Shown here in pieces: positions 33,788 through 42,809 of a stretch of 64,000 nucleotides of DNA (positions are counted from its first letter, which is position 1; the number at the start of each line of letters is the position of its first letter). Both the position numbers and the translations under genes were made by a program. The DNA comes from Methylorubrum suomiense (lineage in GTDB: Bacteria; Pseudomonadota; Alphaproteobacteria; Rhizobiales; Beijerinckiaceae). Under the pieces are notes generated by a model. That model worked only from the letters and a program-made list of their open reading frames with translations, had not been told where the DNA came from and did not search any database. The stretch is taken from assembly GCF_022179765.1 (NCBI RefSeq), contig NZ_BPRE01000002.1, forward strand, positions 62,001-126,000, written 5' to 3'.

Positions 33788-34428
33788 CGGTCAAGCATCG
33801 CGACCTCGCTGGGATCGACCTCACCTGCTCGTGGCCCTCGACGCGCTCCTGACCGAGCGCAGCGTCACCCGTGCGGCGGGCCACCTGAACGTCGGCCAGT
33901 CGGCCATGAGCAGCAGCCTCGGCCGACTGAGGAAGCTGCTCGGCGACGAGTTGCTGACGCGGGCCCCGGACGGCATGCGGCTGACCCCGCGGGCGGTCGC
34001 CCTGGTCGAGCCCGTCCGGTCGGCGGTCCGCCAGTTCCAGTGCATCGTCCTCCGCGAGGATTCCTTCGATCCTGCCACGGTCGAGCGCGGTTTCACCCTC
34101 GCGGTGCCGGGCAGCGTCGAGGCGTATCTCATCCCCCGGTTGCTGGCCCTCCTGAGACGCGAGGCGCCCGGCATCAGCCTCAGGCTGCGCGCCCTCGACT
34201 ACGGCAGCGTGCTGGGGGAGCTCGATGCGGACAAAGTCGACCTGGCGGTCGGGGTCCTGACGGAGGGCCAGGCGCATCACAAGGTCCGCGCCCTCTACCG
34301 CTTCGGCTACCTGTGCCTGTTCAACCCGGAGCTGCTCGGGGTCGCGCCGCCGCTCTCGCTCGCCGATTACCTGCGCTTCCCGCACATCATGACGAGCATA
34401 ACCGGCGCGGATCACGGGGTGGTCGACA
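33784..34428 (+). pseudogene. LysR-family regulator broken at both ends
   Basis: The protein starts MTVKHRDLAGIDL at the ATG at 33784 and then must change frame at about 33823-33825 to continue LLVALDALLTERSVTRAAGH, GQSAMSSSLGRLRKLLGD and so on. One A is missing where GACCTCAACCTG would keep the frame. At the other end the effector domain stops at base 34428, where an IS630 end begins; normal LysR proteins are about 60-80 residues longer. The family assignment (NodD/LinR-like group) is clear from the helix-turn-helix. The gene was coupled to TetR by an ATGA overlap before it broke. Confidence 0.78.
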
Positions 34429-34522
34429 TAAATCGACGGACAAAGGTGAAGGCATCGCCATCCTCCTTCACCCCTCAACGTCCCGACCCTCCAGCCGTCC
34501 CAAACCGCTCGGGCACGGCTCT
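34429..34522 (-). mobile_element. Inverted 94-bp end fragment of the IS630-family element
   Basis: The reverse complement of 34429-34522 matches 36119-36212, the left end and first codons of the transposase of the full IS copy, at 93 of 94 positions. It ends in the terminal inverted repeat (GGGCACGGCTCT) next to a TA. The fragment cuts the LysR gene on one side and supplies the last base of the AraC stop codon on the other. Confidence 0.9.
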
Positions 34523-35501
34523 AATCCTGCACTCCTAAATGGTTCGTCCGGCGAATTTCTGAGGCGGTGCGGCCAGTCTTACGACGTAGCAGAGTGCGGA
34601 GAGTGGCTGCATTATCATAGCCGGTGCGGGCTGCGATCTCATCCATTCCCAATTTGGTCGTCCTCAGGAGATAAGCCGCTCGTTCAACGCGCAGGCTCTG
34701 GAAATAAGACAATGGAGAGCGGCCCAGCACCATATTGATTCTGCGGGACAGAGTTCGTTCACTTGTCCCGACAAAGGCCGCGGCTTGCTCCAAGGAAAAG
34801 CCCGTATCGAGGTTTTCACGCGCCCACTTCTCGAAGAGCATCACCAAGTGGTCGGCGTGGCGCAAATGATCCGGGATGGCATAGGTGGCTTGAGGCGAGC
34901 GAGGATCGAGCATTAGGTAGCGAGCGACGGTGTCGGCCAGTTCGGGGCTCCGCTGACGAACGAACCAGAGCGCCAAATCGAAATGTGCGAGCACCGCGCC
35001 TGCGGTAACGACCCTATCGTTACCCACCAGCGCACGGCTGTCATCGAGTGCAACGCTGGGATACCGGGCTCTAAAGAAAGGTGCGAGCCACCAACTGGTG
35101 GCGGCCTCTTGTTTGTCTAACAATCCCGTCTCGGCGAGGACGAATGTCCCCGTACAAGCAGCAGCGATAGTCGCACCATTTGCCTGCCAGGTTCGCAGTA
35201 GTTCGACAGCTCGCTTTACATCGGGATGAGCAAGGGCGTCGGCAATGCCTTCCTCCGTCTTCGCTCCCAATGCCGGCACGAAGACAAAGCCGGGAGTCGG
35301 GAGGGCGTCGGCCCGAACCGTAGGGATTGCGAGGCCGTGCGCTGTACGTGTTGCGCGACGAATGCTGGAAACCGACGAGTTCAAACTTTCACGCAAGGCG
35401 GGGGGCGCCAAGTCGCGCGCCGTCGCTAAGGTGTCCTGAAACGCCGCAAGCCCAGTATCGAACACCCCATCAAGCGCTAAAATTGTCGTGGCTGTGCTCA
35501 T
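34521..35501 (-). CDS. GlxA-type AraC-family regulator
   Basis: 326 residues. The N-terminal DJ-1/PfpI-like domain (about 1-185) has the nucleophile-elbow region AAACTGTFVLAETGLL. The C-terminal AraC double helix-turn-helix (about 215-320) reads SLEQAAAFVGTSERTLSRR and LGMDEIAARTGYDNAATLRT. Such regulators sense small metabolites and activate nearby genes. The TAG stop is formed by the TA next to the IS fragment plus the first IS base, so a few C-terminal residues may have been replaced. Base composition is clearly lower in GC than the surroundings, which points to recent transfer together with the divergent monooxygenase-like gene. The ATG at 35501 starts the DJ-1 fold. Confidence 0.85.
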   Translation of the reverse strand: MSTATTILALDGVFDTGLAAFQDTLATARDLAPPALRESLNSSVSSIRRATRTAHGLAIPTVRADALPTPGFVFVPALGAKTEEGIADALAHPDVKRAVELLRTWQANGATIAAACTGTFVLAETGLLDKQEAATSWWLAPFFRARYPSVALDDSRALVGNDRVVTAGAVLAHFDLALWFVRQRSPELADTVARYLMLDPRSPQATYAIPDHLRHADHLVMLFEKWARENLDTGFSLEQAAAFVGTSERTLSRRINMVLGRSPLSYFQSLRVERAAYLLRTTKLGMDEIAARTGYDNAATLRTLLRRKTGRTASEIRRTNHLGVQD

Positions 35502-35621
35502 GGCGAGAATGGTATCAGGTTTGTCAATTCTGCCAAGCGCTAACGCTCCGCTGCGATGATAGTCTAGCGACGCGGCCGACGATGGCGCGATCAAATAGGG
35601 AACAAAATAAGGACTATTAAA

Positions 35622-36029
35622 GTGTTCCTGCTTACGGCGGCCCTCGTTGTCGCCACCATCGCGACAAGCGCAATGGCGGATACGATAGGCAGCTCGAAGT
35701 CAACCCAACCACACCCAAAGATGGAGACGATGAAGATGACACATATGGGCTTATTCGTGCGGCTCGACGCCAAGCCTGGCAAAGAAGCGGCTTTGGAAAA
35801 GTTTCTGAAGGACGCGCTGCCGTTGGCACAAGCCGAAACAAGTACTCCGGTCTGGTATGCTGTAAAGTTCGGACCAAGCAGTTTCGCGATCTTTGACGCC
35901 TTTCAGAATGATGGCGCCAGAACCGCACATCTCAACGGTCCGATCGCGGCAGCACTCATGCAGAACGCCGATGAGCTTCTGGCCACGCCGCCGGTCATCG
36001 AGCGCTGGGATGTTCTCGCGGTCAAGTAA
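35622..36029 (+). CDS. Antibiotic-biosynthesis-monooxygenase-like (ABM) protein with signal peptide
   Basis: 135 residues. A GTG start at 35622 with AAGGA upstream gives a convincing signal peptide (residues 1-19, ...TSAMA). The mature part is a single ABM domain (MGLFVRLDAKPGKEAALEKF to the end), a small ferredoxin-like fold found in quinol and other cofactor-free monooxygenases. If the signal is real the protein is periplasmic, unusual for ABM proteins. Starting at the internal ATG at 35724 would make it cytosolic. Lower GC than neighbours, divergent from the AraC-type regulator, which probably controls it. Confidence 0.7.
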   Translation: MFLLTAALVVATIATSAMADTIGSSKSTQPHPKMETMKMTHMGLFVRLDAKPGKEAALEKFLKDALPLAQAETSTPVWYAVKFGPSSFAIFDAFQNDGARTAHLNGPIAAALMQNADELLATPPVIERWDVLAVK

Positions 36030-36118
36030 GCTAGACAGAGCGGTATGTGGCATCGCTGCGACCGCTCTGCCGCCATCGTCGTGGTGAGTTTCTTCTTGCA
36101 CGTAAACGATGTCGCGCA

Positions 36119-37161
36119 AGAGCCGTGCCCGAGCGGTTTGGGGCGGCTGGAGGGTCGGGACGTTGAGGGGTGAAGGAGGATGGCGATGCCTTCACCTTTG
36201 TCCGTCGATTTACGCGAGCGTGTCGTGTCGGCCGTAGCCGCGGGCGCGTCCTGTCATCAGGCTGCAGCCCGGTTTGGGGTCAGCGTGTCCAGCGCCAGCC
36301 GCTGGTCGGATCGGTTTCGCCAGGAGCGACAGCTTGCACCCAAGCCGTCGGGCGGCGATCATGCCTCGCACCGGATCGAGGCGCAGGCCGACCTAATCCT
36401 GACGATCTACGAGGCGCGGCCGGCGATCTTTCTGCGCGAACTGCGTGACGCTTTGGCCGAGCGCGGCCTGCAGACCAGCACGAGCAGCCTATCCCGCTTC
36501 TTCGCCCGGCGTGGCATCACCCGTAAAAAGGGGCGATCCACGCCGCCGAGCAGGCGCGCGAGGACGTAAGGGCAGCCCGCGAGGCTTGGTTCGAGAACCA
36601 GGACGCCCTCGATCCCGACAGGCTGGTTTTCCTCGACGAAACTGCCGCGGCCACCAACATGGCACGCCGCGACAGACGGGCTCCGCGAGGCGAGCGCTGC
36701 CGGCTGGCTGTCCCGCACGGGCACTACAAGACCACCACGATCACCGCCGCCCTGCGCAGCGATGGCCTGTGCGCCACTTCCCTGTTCGACGGCGCCACCA
36801 ACGGCGCACGCTTCCGGGCCTACGTCGCCGACACGCTTGTGCCCGCGCTCAAGCCCGGTGACACCGTCATCCTCGACAACCTGCAGGCCCACAAGGTGGC
36901 AGGTGTGCGTGAGACCATCGAGGCCGCCGGGGCGAGGCTGCTCTACCTCCCGCCCTACAGCCCGGACTTCAATCCCATCGAGCAGATCTTCGCCAAGCTG
37001 AAGGCTCTGCTCCGGACAGCGGCGGCCCGCACCGTCCCTGATCTGTGGCACGCCATCCGGCAGGCTTTGGCTCGCTTCACGGCAGATGAGTGCCGAAACT
37101 CCCTTGCTGCCGCCGGCTACGATACCGACTTGGCCGTCGCTACGTGACCGGGCACGGCTCT
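36119..37161 (+). mobile_element. IS630-family insertion sequence (full copy)
   Basis: About 1.04 kb bounded by 12-bp terminal inverted repeats AGAGCCGTGCCC (36119-36130) and GGGCACGGCTCT (37150-37161). It encodes one transposase in two frames. IS630 elements duplicate a TA target. TA is present on the right (37161-37162) but the left flank reads AA, and genes on the two sides are unrelated, so the flanks have been rearranged since insertion. Confidence 0.88.
36180..37147 (+). CDS. IS630-family transposase, two frames joined by a probable -1 frameshift
   Basis: The first frame (36180-36569) carries the N-terminal helix-turn-helix (DLRERVVSAVAAGASCHQAA and GVSVSSASRWSDRF). The second frame carries the DDE catalytic core: D in VFLDETAAATN, D in VILDNLQAHK and E in PDFNPIEQIFAKLK, ending at 37147. 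The frames overlap around GTAAAAAGGGG near 36523-36533, where slipping back one base on the A-run joins GITRKK to GAIHAAEQA. This organisation is usual for the family, so the transposase is probably intact and made by programmed frameshifting. It cuts and pastes the element at TA sites. Confidence 0.85.
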
Positions 37162-37579
37162 AGCCGCCGGTGACACGCTCGTCGGCGATCTCGGTCTGAC
37201 GAGCGCCCGGTGGCAGGTGTTGGGAGCCATCGCGCACTCGCCCGTGCCGCTGCCGGTCGCCCATATCGCCCGCAACATGGGCCTGACGCGGCAGGCAGTG
37301 CAGCGCTTGGTCGACGAGATGCGGGCGGACGGCCTCGTCCGCCTGGAGCCGAACCCCCATCACCGGCGGGCCATGCTGGTCGTAGCGACGGAGCGCGGTG
37401 AGGCCGCCTATCTCGTCGCCATCGAGCGGCAGGAGCGCTGAACCGATACCCTCGCCGCCGGCCTATCGCCCGAGGCGTTCGAAGCTGCCAGCACCCTGCT
37501 GCGCGAGATGCGGGAACGGATCGAAAGGTCCGAGCCGGCGGCCGCCATCGGAACCCGAACCCAGACGCAAGGAGCCTGA
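37162..37579 (+). pseudogene. MarR-family regulator, 5' end lost, internal stop
   Basis: Starts abruptly at the IS end: AAGDTLVGDLGLTSARWQVLGAI is already inside the first MarR helices, so about 35 N-terminal residues are missing. The winged helix (IARNMGLTRQAVQRLVDEM, LVRLEPNPHHRRAML) is intact. A TGA at 37439-37441 interrupts the frame, after which TDTLAAGLSPEAFEAASTLL continues the C-terminal dimer helices to 37579. It probably once controlled the monooxygenase genes that follow. Confidence 0.72.
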
Positions 37580-37580
37580 C

Positions 37581-37948
37581 ATGCCCAAGTTCATTGAGAT
37601 GGACCAGACCGTCACCCTGGCGGACCAACTGAAGGACGAGGGCGGCGCGGTCGTCCTGATCAACACCTTCGTGGCCCGGCCCGCCGATGCCGACCGGCTG
37701 CTCTCCGCCTGGACGGCCGACGCCGAGGTCATGAAGCGGCAGCCCGGTTCGTATCGACCCAGCTGCACCGCGGCATCGCCGGCAGCGGCGTGTTCCTGAA
37801 CTACGCCGTCTGGGACAGCGTCTCTGACTTCCGGGCCGCCTTCACCAACCCGGAGTTCCGCGCCCGCCTGTCGGACTACCCCGAGACCGCGACGGTGAGC
37901 CCGCACCTGTTCCGGAAGGTCGACGTACCCGGCATCTGCGCGGCGTGA
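37581..37948 (+). pseudogene. ABM-domain monooxygenase, frameshifted
   Basis: ATG at 37581 with AAGGAG just upstream. The first 55 codons (AVVLINTFVARPADADRLLS, EVMKRQPG) and, in another frame, the rest (VSTQLHRGIAGSGVFLNYAVWD to VDVPGICAA) form one antibiotic-biosynthesis-monooxygenase domain. One base is missing near 37748-37750. Intact relatives act as small cofactor-free oxygenases of polyketide or quinol substrates. It lies directly before the FAD hydroxylase gene, with which it once formed an operon. Confidence 0.75.
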
Positions 37949-37977
37949 GCCCATCCGTTCTCCAGCCCGAGGCTCCC

Positions 37978-39654
37978 ATGCCATCTGAAGCGACCAATGA
38001 GCCCTTCGACGCCGAGGTCATCGTCGTGGGCGCCGGTCCCGTCGGCCTGACCACGGGGTGCGCAATGCGCCACTACGGGGTCGATTGTCTGATCCTGGAG
38101 GAGAGGACCGAGGTCCGGGCGTATTCCCGGGCCAACAACCTCTGGGCGCGGCCGCAGGAACTCCTGGCCTCCATCGGGCTGCGCGACGCCATCGCGGAGC
38201 GCGCCTACCCGGTCCGGTTGGTGAACTTCTTCATGAACGGCACGCCGACGACGCCGATCCAGATCGACGACGTCACCAGTCCCCACCCGCAGGTCCTTTA
38301 CAGCGGGCAGGACGTCATCGAGACGACCTTGATCGAAACCTACGAAGGGCGCGGCGGACGGATGCAGCGCGGCGGCAAGGTCGTGGCCGTCGCTTAAGAC
38401 GGCGATGGCGTGACCGTCACGGTGAGGCGCGGAGACGACGGGCCTGAGGAGCGCCTGCGCTGCCGCTACCTCGTCGCCGCCGACGGCGCCAAGAGCACGG
38501 TGCGCGACCGGTTGGGCCTGAGCTTCGAGCCCGAGCGGTTCGAGGGCCGGATGAACCGTCAGGTCAACGCCAAGCTGTCCTGGCGGCGTTCGCTTGAGCC
38601 CGACCAGCTCTGGTGCTTCTATTACGAGCGCGGCTTCTGCGGCGTGATGCCGGTCTGGGGCGGCTATCACCGGCTGTTCTTCCTTGCCGACGACACGGGG
38701 GTGCCGGACCGCGATCCGACGCTGGACGAGATCCAGGCGGTGGCCCGCGAGGTCACGGGCGACGAGACCCTGACGCTGACCGACCCGCAATGGCTGCCCC
38801 ACAGCCGCTTCCAGTACGGTGTCTCGCCGGGATACGCTCGCGGCCGGGTGTTCCTGGCCGGCGATGCCGGGCACCTGTCCCTGCCCATCGGCGGCCAGGG
38901 CATGAACGCCGGCTTGCATGATGCCGTCGAGATCGCGTGGCGGCTCGCGGCGGTGCTCCGCGGGCAGGCAGCCTCCGTCGTTCTGGAATCCTACGATACC
39001 GAGCGTGGCGGCGAGCACGCCAGGCTCAGCGCGCAACAGGCGAAGGGCTTCCGCCGGACTGTCTACCGGGGACCCGTCACGGACGTGGCCCTCGGGCTGG
39101 CAGCCAAGGTGGTGCCCGGCATCGGCGCCCTGCTCCAGGGCACGGACGACCTGCAGCAGCTCTCGGTCAGCTATCCGAAGAGCCCGCTCAACGAGGATCA
39201 TCTCTCGGGGGTGACCCATCTCCTTCGACGCGGACCGGAGGCTGGCGAGCCGGCTCCTGAGGCCGAGGTGACCGCCGACGGCTGGACGACGTCGCTGTTC
39301 CCGTTCATCTACAATCCGGACGGCGTGACGACGGGTTGGACCTTGCTGTGCTTCGACGGGCGGTCCCCGGAAGCCGGCGCTTCGCTGCGCGCCGCCATCG
39401 AGGCCGTCGCCCCGTGGGGCTGGGTGCGGCCGCGCCTTATCCTGGCGGGCCCCGCCATTGAGGCGGGACGAGTACCTGTGCTGTCGGACCTCGACGGCAC
39501 GGCGCACGGCGCCTACGGCCTCGAAGGCCAGCCGTCGACTGTCCTCGTCCGGCCCGACGGCCATATCGCCTATCGCGACGCGGCCGACCGGCCGGAGCGC
39601 TTGGCTGCGTACTGCCGAAGGATCTTCGCCAGCGCTAGCAAGCCCACGGCCTGA
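37978..39654 (+). pseudogene. FAD-dependent aromatic hydroxylase (PheA/TfdB type) with one internal stop
   Basis: 558-codon flavoprotein monooxygenase interrupted by a single in-frame TAA at 38395-38397; the frame is identical on both sides. Residues 16-21 have the FAD motif GAGPVG, and the second FAD signature GDAGHLSLPIGGQGMNAGLHD lies in the second part. The C-terminal thioredoxin-like domain of phenol/polyketide hydroxylases follows (VLVRPDGHIAYRD). An intact enzyme would hydroxylate a phenolic or polyketide ring using NADPH and O2. The rest of the sequence is well kept, so the stop is recent, a read-through site or a sequencing error. Confidence 0.8.
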
Positions 39655-40147
39655 TCTCGATGCCGGTGAGGGTCGCGGCCCCGAAGAAGGCGGCGGTACC
39701 GCGGAAGGCAGGCGCGAGCGTCGGCAGTTGGAACCGACGAATTCGGTCGACACGCAGCCGGTCCGATCAGGGCTGCCGTTACGGAGCGGCAGCCCTGATT
39801 TACTCTAGGTTTATTCGATGCGGAACTTTGGTGTCCGAGATCGCAACACAGGTTCCGCTATCATCATTCGGCTATCAGTAGGCACGGTCAGCCGCAGAAA
39901 GGCGGTGATGTTGGTGATCTTGGTCGCAGGGTTCGCTGCACGCGCTGCATCCGCCCCACTAGCGGGCCCCTGAGGACTGCTGCGACTTCTGCGACGTCCG
40001 CTTCCTGCGTCGAAGCGGACGATAAAGGCCGTGGTGTCAACGGGCCGCTATGGGTCAGGAGTTAGCATGCCGCTTGTTCTGCTGTGCGCCACAAGCAGGG
40101 ATTCATCTTCAATCAATCAAGCGTCCGCTTACGGTGCGAGAGCAGAC
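39655..40147. other. About 490 bp without a recognisable gene
   Basis: AT-richer than the neighbours around 39795-39880. No frame with a ribosome-binding site or family likeness on either strand. It separates the decayed hydroxylase locus from the arsenic genes, which converge on it. Confidence 0.4.
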
Positions 40148-40894
40148 CTACCGCTTCACGAACCCGATGTCGGCGGCGACGCCATTGAGTTGCTCGGGCT
40201 CGCGCTCCTTCCGCTCGGAGTAGCGGTCGACGAGGTAATCGGCACGCCCGCGGGTCAGCAGCGTGAACTTCATCAATTCCTCGCAGACGTCCACGACACG
40301 GTCGTAGAGCGGCCCGGGCTTCATGCGGCCGGCATCGTCGAACTCCTTGTAAGCCAGCGGCACCGACGACTGGTTCGGGATGGTGATCATCTGCATCCAG
40401 CGCCCCAGCACCCGCAGGCTGTTCACGGCGTTGAAGCTCTGCGAACCGCCCGAGACCTGCATGACGGCCAGGGTGAGGCCCTGCGTCGGGCGGACCGAGC
40501 CCTCGCTCAGCGGCAGCCAGTCGATCTGGCTCTTCATCACCCCGGTCATGTTGCCGTGCCGCTCGGGGCTGACCCAGACCTGTCCCTCCGACCAGATCGA
40601 GAGCTGCCGTAGGTCCCGCACCTTCGGGTGGTCGGCAGTGCCGTCGTCCGGCAGCGGCAGCCCGTCCGCGTTGAAGATGCGGACCTCGCCGCCCATCGCC
40701 TCCAGCAGTCGCGCGGTCTCGTAGGCAAGGAACCGGCTGAACGACCGCTCCCGGAGCGACCCGTAGAGCACGAGGAACTGAGGCGCATGGTCGAGCGGTG
40801 TCGGCGTCGCCATCTGCTCCTCGGTCGGCACCTCGAAATGCGCCTCGGAGAGGTTCGGCATCCCGTCAGCGAACGGCTGCTGAGGCTTGTCCAA
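40148..40894 (-). CDS. arsH: ArsH NADPH-dependent FMN reductase
   Basis: 248-residue flavodoxin-like protein with the ArsH signature: the FMN phosphate loop [10 protein letters not shown] at about 45-54, [18 protein letters not shown], and the extended C-terminus [11 protein letters not shown]. ArsH oxidises trivalent organoarsenicals or acts as a quinone/azo reductase and is found almost only in ars clusters. The ATG at 40894 is followed by the usual N-terminal extension. It is divergent from arsR, and a palindromic ArsR operator lies in the 50-bp gap, so it is expected to be induced by arsenite. Confidence 0.9.
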   Translation of the reverse strand: MDKPQQPFADGMPNLSEAHFEVPTEEQMATPTPLDHAPQFLVLYGSLRERSFSRFLAYETARLLEAMGGEVRIFNADGLPLPDDGTADHPKVRDLRQLSIWSEGQVWVSPERHGNMTGVMKSQIDWLPLSEGSVRPTQGLTLAVMQVSGGSQSFNAVNSLRVLGRWMQMITIPNQSSVPLAYKEFDDAGRMKPGPLYDRVVDVCEELMKFTLLTRGRADYLVDRYSERKEREPEQLNGVAADIGFVKR

Positions 40895-40915
40895 TGCGCT
40901 TCTTTCCTCTACGTT

Positions 40916-40929
40916 TCAACGATAGTTGA
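40916..40929. promoter_or_regulatory. ArsR operator candidate
   Basis: Perfect inverted repeat TCAAC-GATA-GTTGA in the 50-bp gap between arsH and arsR. ArsR-family operators commonly have ATCAA/TTGAT-type arms, and one site here can control both directions. Confidence 0.65.
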
Positions 40930-40944
40930 TATGTAGGTCATTCG

Positions 40945-41304
40945 ATGGACGAACGGCAAGCCCTCGCCGCCTTCGCCGCCCTCGGCCAGGAGCATCGGCT
41001 CCGGGTCGTGCGCGCCCTGGTCACCGCCGGCCCGGACGGGCTCGCCGCCGGCGTCCTCGCCGAGACGGTGAACGTCGCCGGCAACAACCTGTCCTTCCAC
41101 CTTAAGGAGCTCTCCCACGCCGGGCTGATCACATCCCGGCGCGAGGGCAAGTCAGTCATCTACAGCGCCGCCTACGCCGGCCTGTCCGACCTCGTCCAGT
41201 TCCTCATGCGCGACTGCTGCCAGGGCCACCCGGAGGTCTGCGCCCCAGCGGTCGGCGCACTCGCCGCCTGCGATTGCACCACCGAAGAAACCGCCCATGC
41301 CTGA
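40945..41304 (+). CDS. arsR: ArsR-family arsenite-responsive repressor
   Basis: 119-residue winged helix-turn-helix (residues about 35-80: LAETVNVAGNNLSFHLKELS, LITSRREGKSVIYSA). The metal site is not the ELCVCDL type. A C-terminal cysteine cluster at 91, 92 and 99 (DCCQGHPEVC) matches the arrangement of the Acidithiobacillus-type ArsR, where three cysteines bind As(III). It should repress arsH and the arsR-arsC-acr3 operon until arsenite binds. Its stop overlaps the arsC start by 8 bp. Confidence 0.88.
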   Translation: MDERQALAAFAALGQEHRLRVVRALVTAGPDGLAAGVLAETVNVAGNNLSFHLKELSHAGLITSRREGKSVIYSAAYAGLSDLVQFLMRDCCQGHPEVCAPAVGALAACDCTTEETAHA

Positions 41305-41734
41305 GCCGTTCGATGTCGTGATCTACCACAACCCGGAGTGCGGCACGTCCCGCAACACGCTCGCGATGATCCGCAACGCCGGGGTCGAGCCGCACGTGGT
41401 TGAGTACCTCAAGACCCCGCCGAGCTGGGCGCTCCTCAAGCAACTGCTCGCCCGCGCTGGGCTCTCGGTCCAGGACGCGCTGCGCGAGAAGGGCACGCCC
41501 TATGGCGAGCTCGGGCTCGGCGACCCGGCGCTCACCGACGAGCAGTTGCTCGACGCCATCGAGGTCCATCCGATCCTGCTGAACCGCCCGCTCGTGGTCA
41601 GCCCGAAGGGCGTGCGCCTCTGCCGTCCCTCCGAGGCGGTGCTCGACCTCCTGCCGGACCAGCAGGGGGAGTTCGTGAAGGAGGACGGCGAGCGTGTCGT
41701 CGACGAGCGCGGCCGCCGCGTCGCCACCGCCTGA
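41297..41734 (+). CDS. arsC: Glutaredoxin-dependent arsenate reductase
   Basis: 145 residues with the plasmid-R773-type ArsC motif YHNPECGTSRNTL, Cys15 being the catalytic thiol, plus the conserved YLKTPPSW and LLNRPLVV segments that carry the arsenate-binding arginines. It reduces As(V) to As(III) with glutathione and glutaredoxin. The arsenite is then exported by the pump encoded next. The start overlaps arsR, and only a few bases separate it from acr3. Confidence 0.9.
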   Translation: MPEPFDVVIYHNPECGTSRNTLAMIRNAGVEPHVVEYLKTPPSWALLKQLLARAGLSVQDALREKGTPYGELGLGDPALTDEQLLDAIEVHPILLNRPLVVSPKGVRLCRPSEAVLDLLPDQQGEFVKEDGERVVDERGRRVATA

Positions 41735-41741
41735 GAACACC

Positions 41742-42809
41742 ATGAGCACCTTCGAACGCTACCTGACCCTCTGGGTCGCCCTCTGCATCCTGGCCGGCAT
41801 CGCGCTCGGCCACGTCATGCCGGGCTTCTTCCACGCCGTCGGCGACGCCGAGGTCGCCAAGGTGAACCTGCCGGTGGCCGCCCTGATCTGGCTCATGGTT
41901 ATCCCCATGCTGCTCAAGATCGACTTCGCCTCGCTGCGCCACGTCGGCCGGCACTGGCGCGGCATCGGCGTGACGCTGTTCATCAACTGGGCGGTGAAGC
42001 CGTTCTCGATGGCGCTGCTGGGCTGGCTGTTCATCGGGTACCTGTTCAGACCCTACCTGCCCGCCGACCAAGTCGACAGCTACATCGCCGGGCTCATCAT
42101 CCTGGCGGCAGCGCCCTGCACCGCGATGGTGTTCGTCTGGTCGAACCTGACGAAGGGCGAGCCACACTTCACCCTGAGCCAGGTGGCGCTCAACGACACC
42201 ATCATGGTGGTGGCCTTCGCCCCAATCGTCGGCCTGCTGCTCGGGCTCTCGGCGATCACGGTGCCCTGGGGCACGCTGGTGCTGTCGGTGATCCTCTACA
42301 TCGTAATCCCGGTTGTGATCGCGCAGGTGGTTCGCCGAAGCGTGCTGGCCACCGGCGGCCAAGCCTCCCTCGACCGGCTGCTCGGCAAGCTTGGGCCGGT
42401 GTCGCTCGTCGCCCTCCTGGCCACCCTCGTGCTGCTGTTCGGCTTCCAGGGCGAGCAGATCCTGGCGCAGCCGGCGGTCATCGGCCTGCTGGCGGTACCC
42501 ATCCTCATCCAGGTCTACCTGAACTCGGGATTGGCCTACCTCCTGAACCGCGCCGCGGGCGAGCAGCACTGCGTAGCCGGCCCCTCGGCGCTGATCGGCG
42601 CTTCCAACTTCTTCGAGCTCGCGGTGGCCGCCGCCATCAGCCTGTTCGGCTTCAACTCGGGCGCGGCGCTCGCCACCGTGGTCGGCGTGCTCATCGAGGT
42701 GCCGGTTATGTTGTCGGTGGTGTGGATCGTGAACCGCTCGCAGGGTTGGTACGAGCGTGGGGCGGCAGGCAAGGGAGCGGCGCTCAAGCCCGCCTCCCGT
42801 GAGGTCTGA
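41742..42809 (+). CDS. acr3: ACR3-family arsenite efflux pump
   Basis: 355-residue protein with ten predicted membrane spans. It carries the ACR3 hallmarks AAPCTAMVFVWSNLTKGEPHFTL's core APCTAMVFVWS with the conserved cysteine in span 4, and GASNFFELAVAAAI in span 9. It exports As(III) from the cytoplasm, driven by the proton gradient. The ATG at 41742 follows the arsC stop by 7 bp. Its 3' end overlaps the start of the MFS gene, so the whole set is one operon under ArsR. Confidence 0.9.
   Translation: MSTFERYLTLWVALCILAGIALGHVMPGFFHAVGDAEVAKVNLPVAALIWLMVIPMLLKIDFASLRHVGRHWRGIGVTLFINWAVKPFSMALLGWLFIGYLFRPYLPADQVDSYIAGLIILAAAPCTAMVFVWSNLTKGEPHFTLSQVALNDTIMVVAFAPIVGLLLGLSAITVPWGTLVLSVILYIVIPVVIAQVVRRSVLATGGQASLDRLLGKLGPVSLVALLATLVLLFGFQGEQILAQPAVIGLLAVPILIQVYLNSGLAYLLNRAAGEQHCVAGPSALIGASNFFELAVAAAISLFGFNSGAALATVVGVLIEVPVMLSVVWIVNRSQGWYERGAAGKGAALKPASREV

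Noticed and set aside
39655-40147. Possible small genes in the gap before arsH
   Set aside because: Short frames on both strands lack ribosome-binding sites and any coding signal.
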